A DNA stretch of 55,701 bases from an uncultured Robinsoniella sp. (GTDB lineage: Bacteria; Bacillota; Clostridia; Lachnospirales; Lachnospiraceae): positions 1-55,701 of the forward strand of contig UQCR01000033.1 in assembly GCA_900539655.1 (NCBI GenBank), in the 5' to 3' direction. How positions within the stretch are numbered: position 1 is the first letter of the stretch; each line of letters begins with the position of its first letter. The notes under the pieces were generated by a model. The model worked only from the letters and a program-made list of their open reading frames with translations, made no database searches and was not told the DNA's origin. The position numbers and the translations under genes were made by a program. Shown piece by piece: positions 25,583 to 34,236 of this stretch.

Positions 25583-26329
25583 ATGTTTGAAATGTCTAAT
25601 GCCAAGGAAGAACAAAACAGGACTCTTTGTATTTTACTATGCAACGCATCTTTGTATTTGTTGAAAATATATGAAAGTTTACTCCGTTATACAGCGTATA
25701 AGTATGGATACAGGACTGATTTTATAATATATGAAAATGGAAAAGAGGCAGTGTTTTGCAAAGATGACTGGTACCAGGAACTGGATATTCTGTTTATTGG
25801 ATGGGAAGGCTGTCAGATCAAAGGCATAGAAATTGCAAGGAATTTTCGCAAAGACCAATGCCTGGCGCAGATATTCTTTTTGGGCAGGCATACCAGTGAA
25901 ATCATAGAATCATTTGAAGTGAATCCGTTTTATTTTTTCATAGAAGGTGCTGTTACCCATAAAAAATTCAGACATATTATGAACAAATGTTTTCAGGAAA
26001 TAATAGAACGCAAGAGAAATTCGCTCCGCTATACGAATTACGGAAAAGTAAAGAGAGTGCTGTTTGAAGTGATTGTCTATCTGAAAGTGGAACACCGTCA
26101 AATATGCATTCTGTGCAGAGATAAGGCGATTATCTTATTTTATGAAAGCCTGAAAAATGTGGAAGAGGAAATAGACGATAAAATGTTTATGAAAGTGCAC
26201 AGAGGATATGTGGTTAATCTGAATTATGTAGACTACTTGGATAAAAATGACTTGTATTTAACCAGTGGAGATGTTATTCCTATTGCCAGAAAATATAAAC
26301 AGACATTGATAGAACGAATGATGAAATAA
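25583..26329 (+). CDS. LytTR family regulator with degenerate (pseudo) receiver
   Basis: A 248-aa paralogue of the preceding regulator. The C-terminal LytTR domain (about 145-245) is intact (KVHRGYVVNLNYVDYL, VIPIARKYK). The receiver-like N-terminus aligns with the neighbour, but the phospho-acceptor Asp is Gly73 (LDILFIGWEG) and the acidic pair is Asn21-Ala22. It is therefore expected to act independently of phosphorylation, possibly by heterodimerising with, or competing against, the intact regulator. No convincing ribosome site precedes ATG 25583, which may keep its level low. It lies 34 bp after the intact regulator. Confidence 0.85.
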   Translation: MFEMSNAKEEQNRTLCILLCNASLYLLKIYESLLRYTAYKYGYRTDFIIYENGKEAVFCKDDWYQELDILFIGWEGCQIKGIEIARNFRKDQCLAQIFFLGRHTSEIIESFEVNPFYFFIEGAVTHKKFRHIMNKCFQEIIERKRNSLRYTNYGKVKRVLFEVIVYLKVEHRQICILCRDKAIILFYESLKNVEEEIDDKMFMKVHRGYVVNLNYVDYLDKNDLYLTSGDVIPIARKYKQTLIERMMK

Positions 26330-26356
26330 AAAGCCAATTACAGATAGGAGAAAAAC

Positions 26357-26995
26357 ATGCGAACTTCAGAAATAAATAATATGCAGAAGATGGTAATACG
26401 GCAATATCAGAATCTGCCTAAAGATATCTATATCCATCAGAGCTTTACTGCAAAATATGCCTGTCTGCTTTTTAAGAAGTTATATGAATTGCATGTATAT
26501 CAGGAGGAGACTGCAAAGCTCAGTTTAGAAGGTATCAGGCTCGGGGCATTATATCATGATGCAGGCAAGATCATGGTTCCCAGAGAAATTTTGTGTAAAA
26601 GGGACACACTTACAGAAAAAGAGCGTTCTATGATTCACTGTCATGCGCTGTATGGCGGAGACATTGCCGTTGGCCTTCTGAGTGAATCACAAAATAAATA
26701 CAGCCTCACCGTATGGAATATGGCACAGTACCACCATGAACGGTGGGACGGCAAAGGTTATCCCGATGGATTAAAGGGGGAGGAGATTCCACTGTCAGCC
26801 AGAATATGTTCTGTCGCAGACAGTTTTGATGCCATGTCAGGCAAGCGCCCATATAATAAGAAAGGTATTACCTTGGAGTATGCCTTCGGGGAATTAAAAA
26901 ATAATGCAGGAACCCAGTTTGATCCGATTTTAGCGGAGCTGTTTTTAAAATGCCTAAAGGAATATGCCGGCTTAGATCCGGTCAGAATGGGATAA
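26357..26995 (+). CDS. HD-GYP domain phosphodiesterase
   Basis: A 212-aa stand-alone HD-GYP protein, a family that hydrolyses cyclic di-GMP or related cyclic dinucleotides. The HD pair is His67-Asp68 (GALYHDAGKIMVP). The downstream histidines are in QYHHERWDGKGYPDG, with GYP at 134-136, followed by ICSVADSFDAM. It lacks any membrane or receiver domain, so control is probably by expression. AGGAG precedes the ATG. Between two regulators and a surface-protein gene, it suggests that switching the locus on also lowers c-di-GMP. Confidence 0.9.
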   Translation: MRTSEINNMQKMVIRQYQNLPKDIYIHQSFTAKYACLLFKKLYELHVYQEETAKLSLEGIRLGALYHDAGKIMVPREILCKRDTLTEKERSMIHCHALYGGDIAVGLLSESQNKYSLTVWNMAQYHHERWDGKGYPDGLKGEEIPLSARICSVADSFDAMSGKRPYNKKGITLEYAFGELKNNAGTQFDPILAELFLKCLKEYAGLDPVRMG

Positions 26996-27043
26996 TACAA
27001 TATTAAGGCGTTTATTTATATAGAATTTAGGAGGAGATACTTT

Positions 27044-30000
27044 ATGAAAGTTAAAGTAATCAGACAGTTAAAAATCATAATGGCTTATATCATCATATTT
27101 TCTCTGGTATTTTCTCTTTCGGGACTTAGTCAGGAAATGAATGCGAAAGCAGAACAGGAAGAAATAACGAATGCGGCAGTAGCTGCCCTATCGGAATTAA
27201 ATGGAGAAAATGACGCAGTCAGCTATACGATTTCATCCGTGCTTAGTGAAGACCGAATGTCCGTCCAAGTGAAATTAAATCTTACCCCAAAGGATCATAT
27301 TAATATCCGGGAGGTGGTATTGCCGGACGGAACCATACATCAGGCAGACGGTGAGGGCATTAGCTATACGGCAATGGAAAATGGCGGACTTACCTTCCTT
27401 ATAAAGTACATAGAAGATGTGGAATGTGGCAGTGCTCCGGCAGCCGATACTGGGGAGCAAGTAGAGGGGACGGATACAGAGACAGTAGCTGAAGAAAATA
27501 CCTGTGAACCGGTGGTGGAAGAAGAGGCGTCAATTATCTACATGGTAGATGGAATTGGGCAGGATCTAAAGGAGGAGCATATCCAGGATAATGATCAGGA
27601 GAGTATAATTGAATCCGAGAGCGAGAGCGAACAGGAGAACACAGTAGAATCCGAGTGTGGGACCGAGCAGGGAAGCGGAGTGGAAACCGAGATAAGTAAA
27701 GACACGGGAAGCGGAGTGGAAACCGAGATTGGTAAAGACACGGGAAGTTCAGAGAAACCAGAGAAGGATACAGCAGAGACGGGAAGTGAAGTGAAACCTG
27801 AGATGATACCAGACACAGGAAGTTCAGAGAAATCCGAGGCGGTACCAGACTCAGAGAGCGCAGAGGAACTAGAGAACGGAGCAGACTCAAATGCAGCAAC
27901 ACAAAGCGAAAATGAGTTAACCATCGGTAAATTAAGGTCCATGAAACAAAATGCTGCAGCAAATGTTGATTTATCAGTTCCGATCTATAGGGATTACGAT
28001 CAAAGCCTGATGGGTTATTATTCATTTCCAGGGGGGAATATAGAAAATATAGAAGATCAGGTCTTTTTCGGACTGCCGTATCAGTTTACCCGGGCGGAAG
28101 TAGTAATCGGGCAGGGGGCAAACAGTAAGAGTTATCATATAAATTATTATGATACGGTAAATGGTATTGAATATTACGGATTGGCAAATGAATCTGACGA
28201 AACAGTTCCTGATTACCAGATAGCATATGAGCTGCCCGATGATGCAGTAGTAAAATTCATCTATTCTCTTAGAACAAATGAACACCGTATAAATGTAGTT
28301 AATACTTTACCTGATTTCAATGTGGAATTTTTATATGGAGCTGAAAGTGGGGCTGACGGCGAATTTACATCCAGATTCAACAATCCTGTAAAAGTAAAAT
28401 TGACTTATCCCACAGGATATTGTGTGACGGCTGATAATGGAAAGACACCTGTGGGCATCGCATTTAGTGATCCGGACCTTTCTGTGACAAGTGTCAGCAA
28501 TTTGGATGAGCGAACGATTATATATGATTTTATCTGTCCGGATTCGGATCTTGAACTGACAGTTACAGGTGATGAAGATATGGAGCCGCTGACATATGGG
28601 GTCTATGACAACACCAGTGGTTTTGGCCGTCTTGAAGAAGGCGAAAATTATATAAAGGTTTTAAATGCTGACGGCACGTATGTGGATGGCTCTACATGGT
28701 ACGGCTGTGATGGAAGGATTAGAGAGCAGGCAGTTCGGGGAGGCACATCGAAAAAAGCTTTAATCACAAATACTAACGGTTCAAGTGTCCCTACAGAAAA
28801 AAATACGGCTACAGGAACTTTTTCAAGCGGCGAGGATCTATATTTTGAGTATTACATGGATCGTTTTGAAAGGGCACGTGTTCATTATATCTATTGGCCT
28901 TCTCCGGTGCTGACGTTTAATTATTATCCAAGTGGAATGGATTATTCCACATCGATTCCACTTAGTAAAAGTATTGTCATGTGGAATCCGGGATGGAATG
29001 TAGGCACTGATATACCGGAATATGACCTGGGTGACGGAGTCCGCATAAAATTGGAAATCAAGCAAAATGATGTAACTCTTTCTGAGGACAACCAAAAACC
29101 GGTGAGATACAAATATAAGGTTGGAATTACTATCCGTAATGTAAAAAACAGTTTCTATCTAAGAACAGGTTCTGCCAGCAGCATACAGGCACCCCATTAT
29201 ATCAGAGACACAACAGGGGTCTCAGCTGCTTTATATGACAATAAAACAAAGTATGATTCTTATATTATGTATGATCCCTCTGATACACACGGAGCTGACG
29301 CGGCTCAGCTGAATTTAGGAAAAGGAACCGGGTTTTTGGATAAGCAGGCTATCGGTAATGAATTCTTTGGGGAAGGCCATGGCGTCCCTCCCAGTGTATC
29401 CAATACGGGTATCGCGTTTAAGTTTGCTGTTACTCCTGAACGTGGGTATGTATATCCAATTATTAATAGTTATGATGACAGCGGAAGCAGCCCCGTTTCT
29501 ACTATTAAGCCGGTAGAGCTGCAGGTATCCTCAATGAACGAACTTACCCTGGGTAACTACTCCTGGTTCCATGAAGACCATGAAGGAAGAGAGGAAATCA
29601 GCCCCTTTCAGTATGTATCCTTCATGCCTGTTCAAGCATACAATTCGATACATAATCTACGGGCAGTTGATATTGATGCAGAAAAAGTGACAGGAAAAAT
29701 AAAGGGAGTAGATGCCGATAATCCCATTGTGAGTAAAGGAGAGAACTTTGATTTACTGGAAAATGATAAAATCGTTTTCAACAATGACTATGTTCCGGCA
29801 CACATACCTGGTAAAACCTTTGTAGGCTTTTATGCCACTATTTCACCTGAGGCAGGAAATAATCCCTTATTGCCGGATTATTCAAGAGAACTATACAAAA
29901 ACCAGGAAGGAACAGCATATTTCCAGCCAGGTGATGTTGTCAGTGTATCAGATTATTATTATCAGAATGCAGCTATGCTGCAGGATTCCTGGGAAAAGAA

Positions 30001-31093
30001 TGGAACACTTTCCGAAGATGACAGGAAGCATTTACTGATGCTTATGTTTACTTCCAAATATGAGGTAAATATCATACCTGAATATAAAGACGGAGAGCAT
30101 GCAGAAGGAGGTTTGGTTACAGGATATATTAATAAGTATCTCCAGGATGTTACAGCTTCCGGGCTGGTTTATGAGGGCAATCCGGCGGACACGAGAAGTA
30201 TTCGTGCCGTCAGCGGCTCAAACCTGGTGATTACTAATTTTGCACCTGAATTTCTGTATCCGGCAGATGGCTATACTTATTATTTAAACAAAGACAGAAC
30301 AACCTCGGTAAATAGAGTGGATGAAGATCAGAGTGAACTGGCATCTGTAAAATATGACAGAGGGTTAACAGTCAGTTATAAAAATGCCCAGGGAAATGAT
30401 TTTGACGGTATTGCAGATACAAATATTTACCGCACCTTTGACGGTGAAAATACCGCTGATATTCGTTTTCCAACAGCTGGACAGACGCCGGTGGGAAAAG
30501 CTTTTGACTACTGGAAAGTAGAAGAGCGCGTATCTGCAGACGACTGGCTTATAAAAAGCGGTATGGAAATACGGCCCGATGCCGGAAATACCGCCCGGTA
30601 TGTATTTTCCTCAGGGCTGGATTCTAATAACAAGAGTATCCGCTTAACGGCTGTATGGAAGGATATCCTTCCCTCTGATTATATTACGATACCTAAAAAA
30701 ATTATATTGCTGGATAATGGAACTAATTTATCACCGGCAGATGATTATGCCGGAGCTAAGGTGACAATAGAATATAGAAGCGTAAATGGAAATGACCGGA
30801 GCCTTGCAGTTGATGTTCGAAAAAGTTTCGAACTTTCCCTGTCTGCCGATGAATCGAAAAAGATAGAAGTAAAATCATACAGACCGGATGGACAGCTCCT
30901 GAGTACGGACGGTGTAAATCCCGACTATGCAAGAATTGGATTATTGAATAGTGGATCGCCAGAGCAGACAATATACTTTAACACTGACTCCAGGGATGGT
31001 CCAGCATATTACCAGGGGAACTTTACGATTGATTCCGGGGATAGTTCAGGACCAGGCACCGGTACCTTGTTCTATATCTATCCGGCTAACTAG
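27044..31093 (+). CDS. large exported protein with acidic Ser/Glu-rich repeats (1349 aa)
   Basis: Signal peptide at 1-35. Residues about 130-300 are a low-complexity stretch of Glu, Ser, Thr and Gly with imperfect repeats of the type GSGVETEISKDT (nt 27660-27860), a likely flexible stalk. The remaining thousand residues are beta-rich and aromatic, without a family I recognise. No LPxTG-like tail, membrane helix or lipobox is present, and the chain ends in GTLFYIYPAN. GGAGGAG precedes the start. It lies 48 bp after the HD-GYP gene and 11 bp before a gene encoding a short sortase-tailed protein. It may be an adhesin or structural surface protein assembled with those neighbours. Confidence 0.75.
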   Translation: MKVKVIRQLKIIMAYIIIFSLVFSLSGLSQEMNAKAEQEEITNAAVAALSELNGENDAVSYTISSVLSEDRMSVQVKLNLTPKDHINIREVVLPDGTIHQADGEGISYTAMENGGLTFLIKYIEDVECGSAPAADTGEQVEGTDTETVAEENTCEPVVEEEASIIYMVDGIGQDLKEEHIQDNDQESIIESESESEQENTVESECGTEQGSGVETEISKDTGSGVETEIGKDTGSSEKPEKDTAETGSEVKPEMIPDTGSSEKSEAVPDSESAEELENGADSNAATQSENELTIGKLRSMKQNAAANVDLSVPIYRDYDQSLMGYYSFPGGNIENIEDQVFFGLPYQFTRAEVVIGQGANSKSYHINYYDTVNGIEYYGLANESDETVPDYQIAYELPDDAVVKFIYSLRTNEHRINVVNTLPDFNVEFLYGAESGADGEFTSRFNNPVKVKLTYPTGYCVTADNGKTPVGIAFSDPDLSVTSVSNLDERTIIYDFICPDSDLELTVTGDEDMEPLTYGVYDNTSGFGRLEEGENYIKVLNADGTYVDGSTWYGCDGRIREQAVRGGTSKKALITNTNGSSVPTEKNTATGTFSSGEDLYFEYYMDRFERARVHYIYWPSPVLTFNYYPSGMDYSTSIPLSKSIVMWNPGWNVGTDIPEYDLGDGVRIKLEIKQNDVTLSEDNQKPVRYKYKVGITIRNVKNSFYLRTGSASSIQAPHYIRDTTGVSAALYDNKTKYDSYIMYDPSDTHGADAAQLNLGKGTGFLDKQAIGNEFFGEGHGVPPSVSNTGIAFKFAVTPERGYVYPIINSYDDSGSSPVSTIKPVELQVSSMNELTLGNYSWFHEDHEGREEISPFQYVSFMPVQAYNSIHNLRAVDIDAEKVTGKIKGVDADNPIVSKGENFDLLENDKIVFNNDYVPAHIPGKTFVGFYATISPEAGNNPLLPDYSRELYKNQEGTAYFQPGDVVSVSDYYYQNAAMLQDSWEKNGTLSEDDRKHLLMLMFTSKYEVNIIPEYKDGEHAEGGLVTGYINKYLQDVTASGLVYEGNPADTRSIRAVSGSNLVITNFAPEFLYPADGYTYYLNKDRTTSVNRVDEDQSELASVKYDRGLTVSYKNAQGNDFDGIADTNIYRTFDGENTADIRFPTAGQTPVGKAFDYWKVEERVSADDWLIKSGMEIRPDAGNTARYVFSSGLDSNNKSIRLTAVWKDILPSDYITIPKKIILLDNGTNLSPADDYAGAKVTIEYRSVNGNDRSLAVDVRKSFELSLSADESKKIEVKSYRPDGQLLSTDGVNPDYARIGLLNSGSPEQTIYFNTDSRDGPAYYQGNFTIDSGDSSGPGTGTLFYIYPAN

Positions 31094-31104
31094 CGAGGTG
31101 AACT

Positions 31105-31419
31105 ATGACAAAGCGATTAGCGGCAATGTTTATGATTGCATCATATTTGTTTTTATTGATGGGTAACGTTGTAATGGCAGCAGAAACAAGCAGGGGAAAT
31201 GTTCCATCAGGACAGACCCATATCATATATTCGGCAGGAGAAAAACCTGTGTTTGAAGAAATACCCAAAGGGAATGGGGAGCGGGATAATCATCGCATCG
31301 TGAAAACCGGTGATGAAATGAAGATAGGCCCGTATCTGATATTAGTAATTGCGTCAGCAGGCACGCTGATGATAATTATATACAATTATGATAAAAGAAA
31401 AAGGAGAAAACTAAAATGA
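31105..31419 (+). CDS. short exported protein with sortase-like sorting tail
   Basis: A 104-aa protein with signal peptide (1-25), a 40-residue linker, then RIVKTGDE (64-71), a hydrophobic helix (about 75-93) and a basic tail KRKRRKLK. The order motif, helix, positive tail is that of a cell-wall sorting signal, with VKTGD in place of LPxTG. There is almost no passenger domain, so it may act as an anchor subunit for the large protein encoded just upstream. Start has GAGGTG. It overlaps the next gene by 4 bp. The sortase substrate reading is inference. Confidence 0.7.
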   Translation: MTKRLAAMFMIASYLFLLMGNVVMAAETSRGNVPSGQTHIIYSAGEKPVFEEIPKGNGERDNHRIVKTGDEMKIGPYLILVIASAGTLMIIIYNYDKRKRRKLK

Positions 31420-31934
31420 AAAAAATGAAAGTGGTAAGTATATTTGCATTGTCATCCATGATTATTACGGCAACGTCTATATCGGCATTTGCAGCTGAAA
31501 CTGCAACAGGGGGAATTGATGTAACCTATACAGCAAATTCTGCTTCATCAGACAACGCCGCATGGATGGTCAGATTCCCGAAAAAGATCGTATTGACCGA
31601 TTATAATGCGGATGCATCCAAGGGAGTGAGCCTGGACTTTGAATTGTTAAACAAAAATGATTCAACTGCATACACAGGAGATAAGACCGTAACGGTCACC
31701 GTAGCTGATTATAATACAGGAATCAGTATGGATGGTGGATCAGGTGGAAGTGCTGTGATTGGTATTGCCGATGCAGCCAAAGATGAGCTGACTGGGGGAT
31801 TTGTTTTAGCAAGTATGGCTAAAAAGGATACGGCAGAAGAAAATAAAGGAAAAGGATACGCATACCTGAAAACGGTAACAGATGCGGAAGGAACTTTCTC
31901 AAAGGCTGTGACATTTACATTCACAGACAACTAA
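31416..31934 (+). CDS. small exported beta-rich protein (172 aa)
   Basis: Signal peptide 1-27 (ends SAFAAE). The mature part begins TGGIDVTYTANSAS and contains FPKKIVLTDYNADASKG, a pattern resembling the IPK-I-L-D repeats of Firmicutes surface proteins. It is rich in Thr, Ala and Asp, has no Cys and looks like an all-beta domain. AAAGGAG precedes the ATG, which overlaps the previous stop (ATGA), so the two are translationally coupled. Possible major subunit or pilin-like partner of the locus, but unproven. Confidence 0.7.
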   Translation: MKKMKVVSIFALSSMIITATSISAFAAETATGGIDVTYTANSASSDNAAWMVRFPKKIVLTDYNADASKGVSLDFELLNKNDSTAYTGDKTVTVTVADYNTGISMDGGSGGSAVIGIADAAKDELTGGFVLASMAKKDTAEENKGKGYAYLKTVTDAEGTFSKAVTFTFTDN

Positions 31935-31952
31935 TAACAGGCGTGACAGAGT

Positions 31953-31979
31953 CAGCCGCTTCATGCGGCTGGCTTTTTT
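31953..31979 (+). terminator. intrinsic terminator inside the surface locus
   Basis: CAGCCGC pairs with GCGGCTG around TTCAT and is followed by GCTTTTTT. It probably attenuates but does not abolish expression of the three downstream membrane-protein genes. Confidence 0.85.
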
Positions 31980-32017
31980 GCAGATATCAGAGCGTGTTAT
32001 AAAATGAGGAGGCGGAT

Positions 32018-32797
32018 ATGCACTATAATATAGAGATATTACCGGGGAATTGTAAGAAATTTAAGGATAGCCAGGGTAGAAAATGGACTTATCTGGATGA
32101 AAAAGAAATGCAGGTTCTGTATCCCAACGGAGGTTTTAAAATCTTTGATGACATGCGAAGAAAAATGAATGGGGATGCGGATCATTTTCTGGTGGGAACC
32201 GGGAAGGATGCCGCACAGTATGGTCTGTATCCATATGGAAGAAAAAAATCCTGGTTAAAGAAGAGTACCGGATATATCAAGGTTAAGGATGAGGACGGAG
32301 AAACGGGTTTTATACGTATATTGGCCAATGCATGGATCAGGCCGCTGCTGGTATTGTCTATACTGTTGGTATGTACCTGCATTTTTTTTTGTGGTATGTG
32401 GTTTGCCCGTAAGGATACCATACCGGGTCTGGACAAGACAGCTGTTTCTTATCACATAGACGGAGTCCGTAATACTGATCCGGAATCCATTTTATTACCG
32501 GGGATAAGCAGATTAAAATTAAAAGCAGGAGAGGTCCGCATTCATACCCCGCTTATTAATCCTGACGGCAATACCTGCTACTTTAAATATATCATACAGT
32601 TAGCCGATACAAAGGAGACTTTATATACATCTGGGCTGATAGAACCGGGAAAAGCCGTGACAGAGTTTGACATTATGAAGACGCTAAAGCCTGGGGAGTA
32701 CCCTGTCAGGATCATCGTGGAAACTAGAGATACAAATGATTACGAGACGGTGTATAATGCAGGAAATATAGACGCAGTACTGGAAGTCCTTGAATAA
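32018..32797 (+). CDS. single-pass membrane protein, paralogue 1 (259 aa)
   Basis: An N-terminal cytoplasmic-like segment of about 105 residues is followed by one membrane helix (about 108-130, LLVLSILLVCTCIFFCGMW) and an external domain of about 125 residues. The external domain shares NTDPESI-LPG, NP-GN-CYF, GLI-PG-AVT-F and GEYP with the protein encoded next, so the pair arose by duplication. No known family recognised. GAGGAGG ribosome site. The cytoplasmic N-terminus, lacking in the paralogue, could contact a signalling partner. Confidence 0.75.
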   Translation: MHYNIEILPGNCKKFKDSQGRKWTYLDEKEMQVLYPNGGFKIFDDMRRKMNGDADHFLVGTGKDAAQYGLYPYGRKKSWLKKSTGYIKVKDEDGETGFIRILANAWIRPLLVLSILLVCTCIFFCGMWFARKDTIPGLDKTAVSYHIDGVRNTDPESILLPGISRLKLKAGEVRIHTPLINPDGNTCYFKYIIQLADTKETLYTSGLIEPGKAVTEFDIMKTLKPGEYPVRIIVETRDTNDYETVYNAGNIDAVLEVLE

Positions 32798-32838
32798 ACG
32801 AAAAATAGCGGAATTACAGCAGATACGGGAGGATGATA

Positions 32839-33390
32839 ATGATGTTAAAATATAATGATAATGCCGGGAAATCACAGATGGAGAGTGACAGCCCGGAGGA
32901 TAAGAAAAGGCTTAAGCCTTGCAGGAAAAAAACGGTGATAAAAATCTTGGTTACGGTTATACTGGTGATTGCAGCGGCACTTGGCGGATTTCTGTTTGCT
33001 ATGCGTAATCGTGGCGTGAAGCTGGACGAAACAGCGATTGCCTATCAGATGCCCGGGGGAATCAAGAATACTGATCCGGAATCCATTATGCTGCCGGGAT
33101 ATGATGTCCTGGAAATGAACTCAGAGACTCAGATGGTGGATATAGCGTTGTTTAATCCGGAAGGAAATGACTGCTATTTCAGATTTCATATTGTGCTAAA
33201 AAAGGATAACAAAGAGTTATATCAGACCGGTCTGATTAAGCCGGGAACTGCTGTAACTCAGTTCAAGATAGAGGAAAAGCTTAGAAAAGGAGAATATCCC
33301 ATTATCATAAAAGTAGATACGGTAGATCTGAATGATCCTGACAATGCCTATAATGGCGGAGCAATTGAAGCAGTTTTGAAGGTGAAATAA
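32839..33390 (+). CDS. single-pass membrane protein, paralogue 2 (183 aa)
   Basis: A short basic N-terminus, one membrane helix (about 35-56, ILVTVILVIAAALGGFLFAM) and an external domain homologous to that of the 259-aa neighbour (NTDPESIMLPG, FNPEGNDCYF, TGLIKPGTAVTQF, GEYPIIIKV). The ATG at 32839 is preferred to 32833 because GGGAGG (32827-32832) needs spacing. Function unknown. The gene is 3 bp from the following lipoprotein gene, suggesting joint assembly on the membrane exterior. Confidence 0.75.
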   Translation: MMLKYNDNAGKSQMESDSPEDKKRLKPCRKKTVIKILVTVILVIAAALGGFLFAMRNRGVKLDETAIAYQMPGGIKNTDPESIMLPGYDVLEMNSETQMVDIALFNPEGNDCYFRFHIVLKKDNKELYQTGLIKPGTAVTQFKIEEKLRKGEYPIIIKVDTVDLNDPDNAYNGGAIEAVLKVK

Positions 33391-33393
33391 AAG

Positions 33394-33918
33394 ATGAAAA
33401 GAATATTATTTGTATTTTTCCTGGCAACCGTTATGTGCATATGCGGGTGTCAGACAGATACGATACACGTGAAGAAAATGGAAACCGTCGCAGGACGTGA
33501 GATGGAAGCAGGTGGAATTCGTTTTTCCAGGGAAAAAGCAGAAAAACAAAATGAGGTCAGACCGGAAAAACCAAACGGTTACTATAATTATTACGAAGAA
33601 CAAGAGGGATTTCACTATTTTGTCGTTAGCGGTGAGGTCGTAAACGATAGCGGACTGTCAGTGGATGCCGGACATATCCTGCTGCGCGGCAGGAATGATA
33701 ATAAAGTCTATGAGGGGAAGCTTTTGTTTTCCAATCAGGATGACAGCGACCTGATCAAACAACTGGATGGGGGAGAAACAAGGAAGTTTTATATCGTTAT
33801 ACTGGTAAAAGATCGGGAGCCTGATCCGACCGGAATCGAAATATATTACAATGCAGGTTTCCGGAAGCAAAGAAAAAATGAAGAATTTGATAAAATGATT
33901 TTCTGGATGATGGACTGA
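33394..33918 (+). CDS. lipoprotein with DUF4352-like beta domain (174 aa)
   Basis: Type II signal peptide with lipobox CICGC around Cys19. The mature part contains FVVSGEVVNDSGLSVDAG and LDGGETRKFYIVILV, the pattern of Ig-like, DUF4352-type extracellular domains. Only 3 bp separates it from the previous gene and its ribosome site is poor, implying translational coupling. It is last in the locus. Confidence 0.75.
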   Translation: MKRILFVFFLATVMCICGCQTDTIHVKKMETVAGREMEAGGIRFSREKAEKQNEVRPEKPNGYYNYYEEQEGFHYFVVSGEVVNDSGLSVDAGHILLRGRNDNKVYEGKLLFSNQDDSDLIKQLDGGETRKFYIVILVKDREPDPTGIEIYYNAGFRKQRKNEEFDKMIFWMMD

Positions 33919-34236
33919 ATGCAGCAGGGAACCATAACCTGTTTTTATAACATATGGCAGTTACATTGAACTGACAGATCATCGATATCATAAATGTAAT
34001 TAAATTGTTATTTGAGTGGCATGATTATAATCTGTTAAATTCATCATAAAGAAGCAATATAGCAATAAAACAGAGCAAGATACAAATAGTAAATATGTAT
34101 ACTAATTGTTATAATTATTAAATATTTTGAATAAAGTGATGAAAAAAATAAAAAAATGAAAGGAGGATTGGGTGAAATGGTATAAAATATTTGTTTTAAA
34201 TGTTGTTGAATGTAAAAAATGAACAGGAGAATGAGT
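33919..34236 (+). promoter_or_regulatory. promoter region of the triple-SGNH gene
   Basis: A 318-bp AT-rich gap without genes. An extended -10 (TGT then TATAAT, 34107-34115) has no good -35, which suggests activator control. An inverted repeat CAGTT, 6 nt, AACTG lies at 33958-33973. No terminator is evident after the lipoprotein gene. Confidence 0.45.

Noticed and set aside
27044..31093. C-terminal LPxTG-type anchor on the 1349-aa protein
   Set aside because: The chain ends in GTLFYIYPAN with no hydrophobic helix or basic tail.
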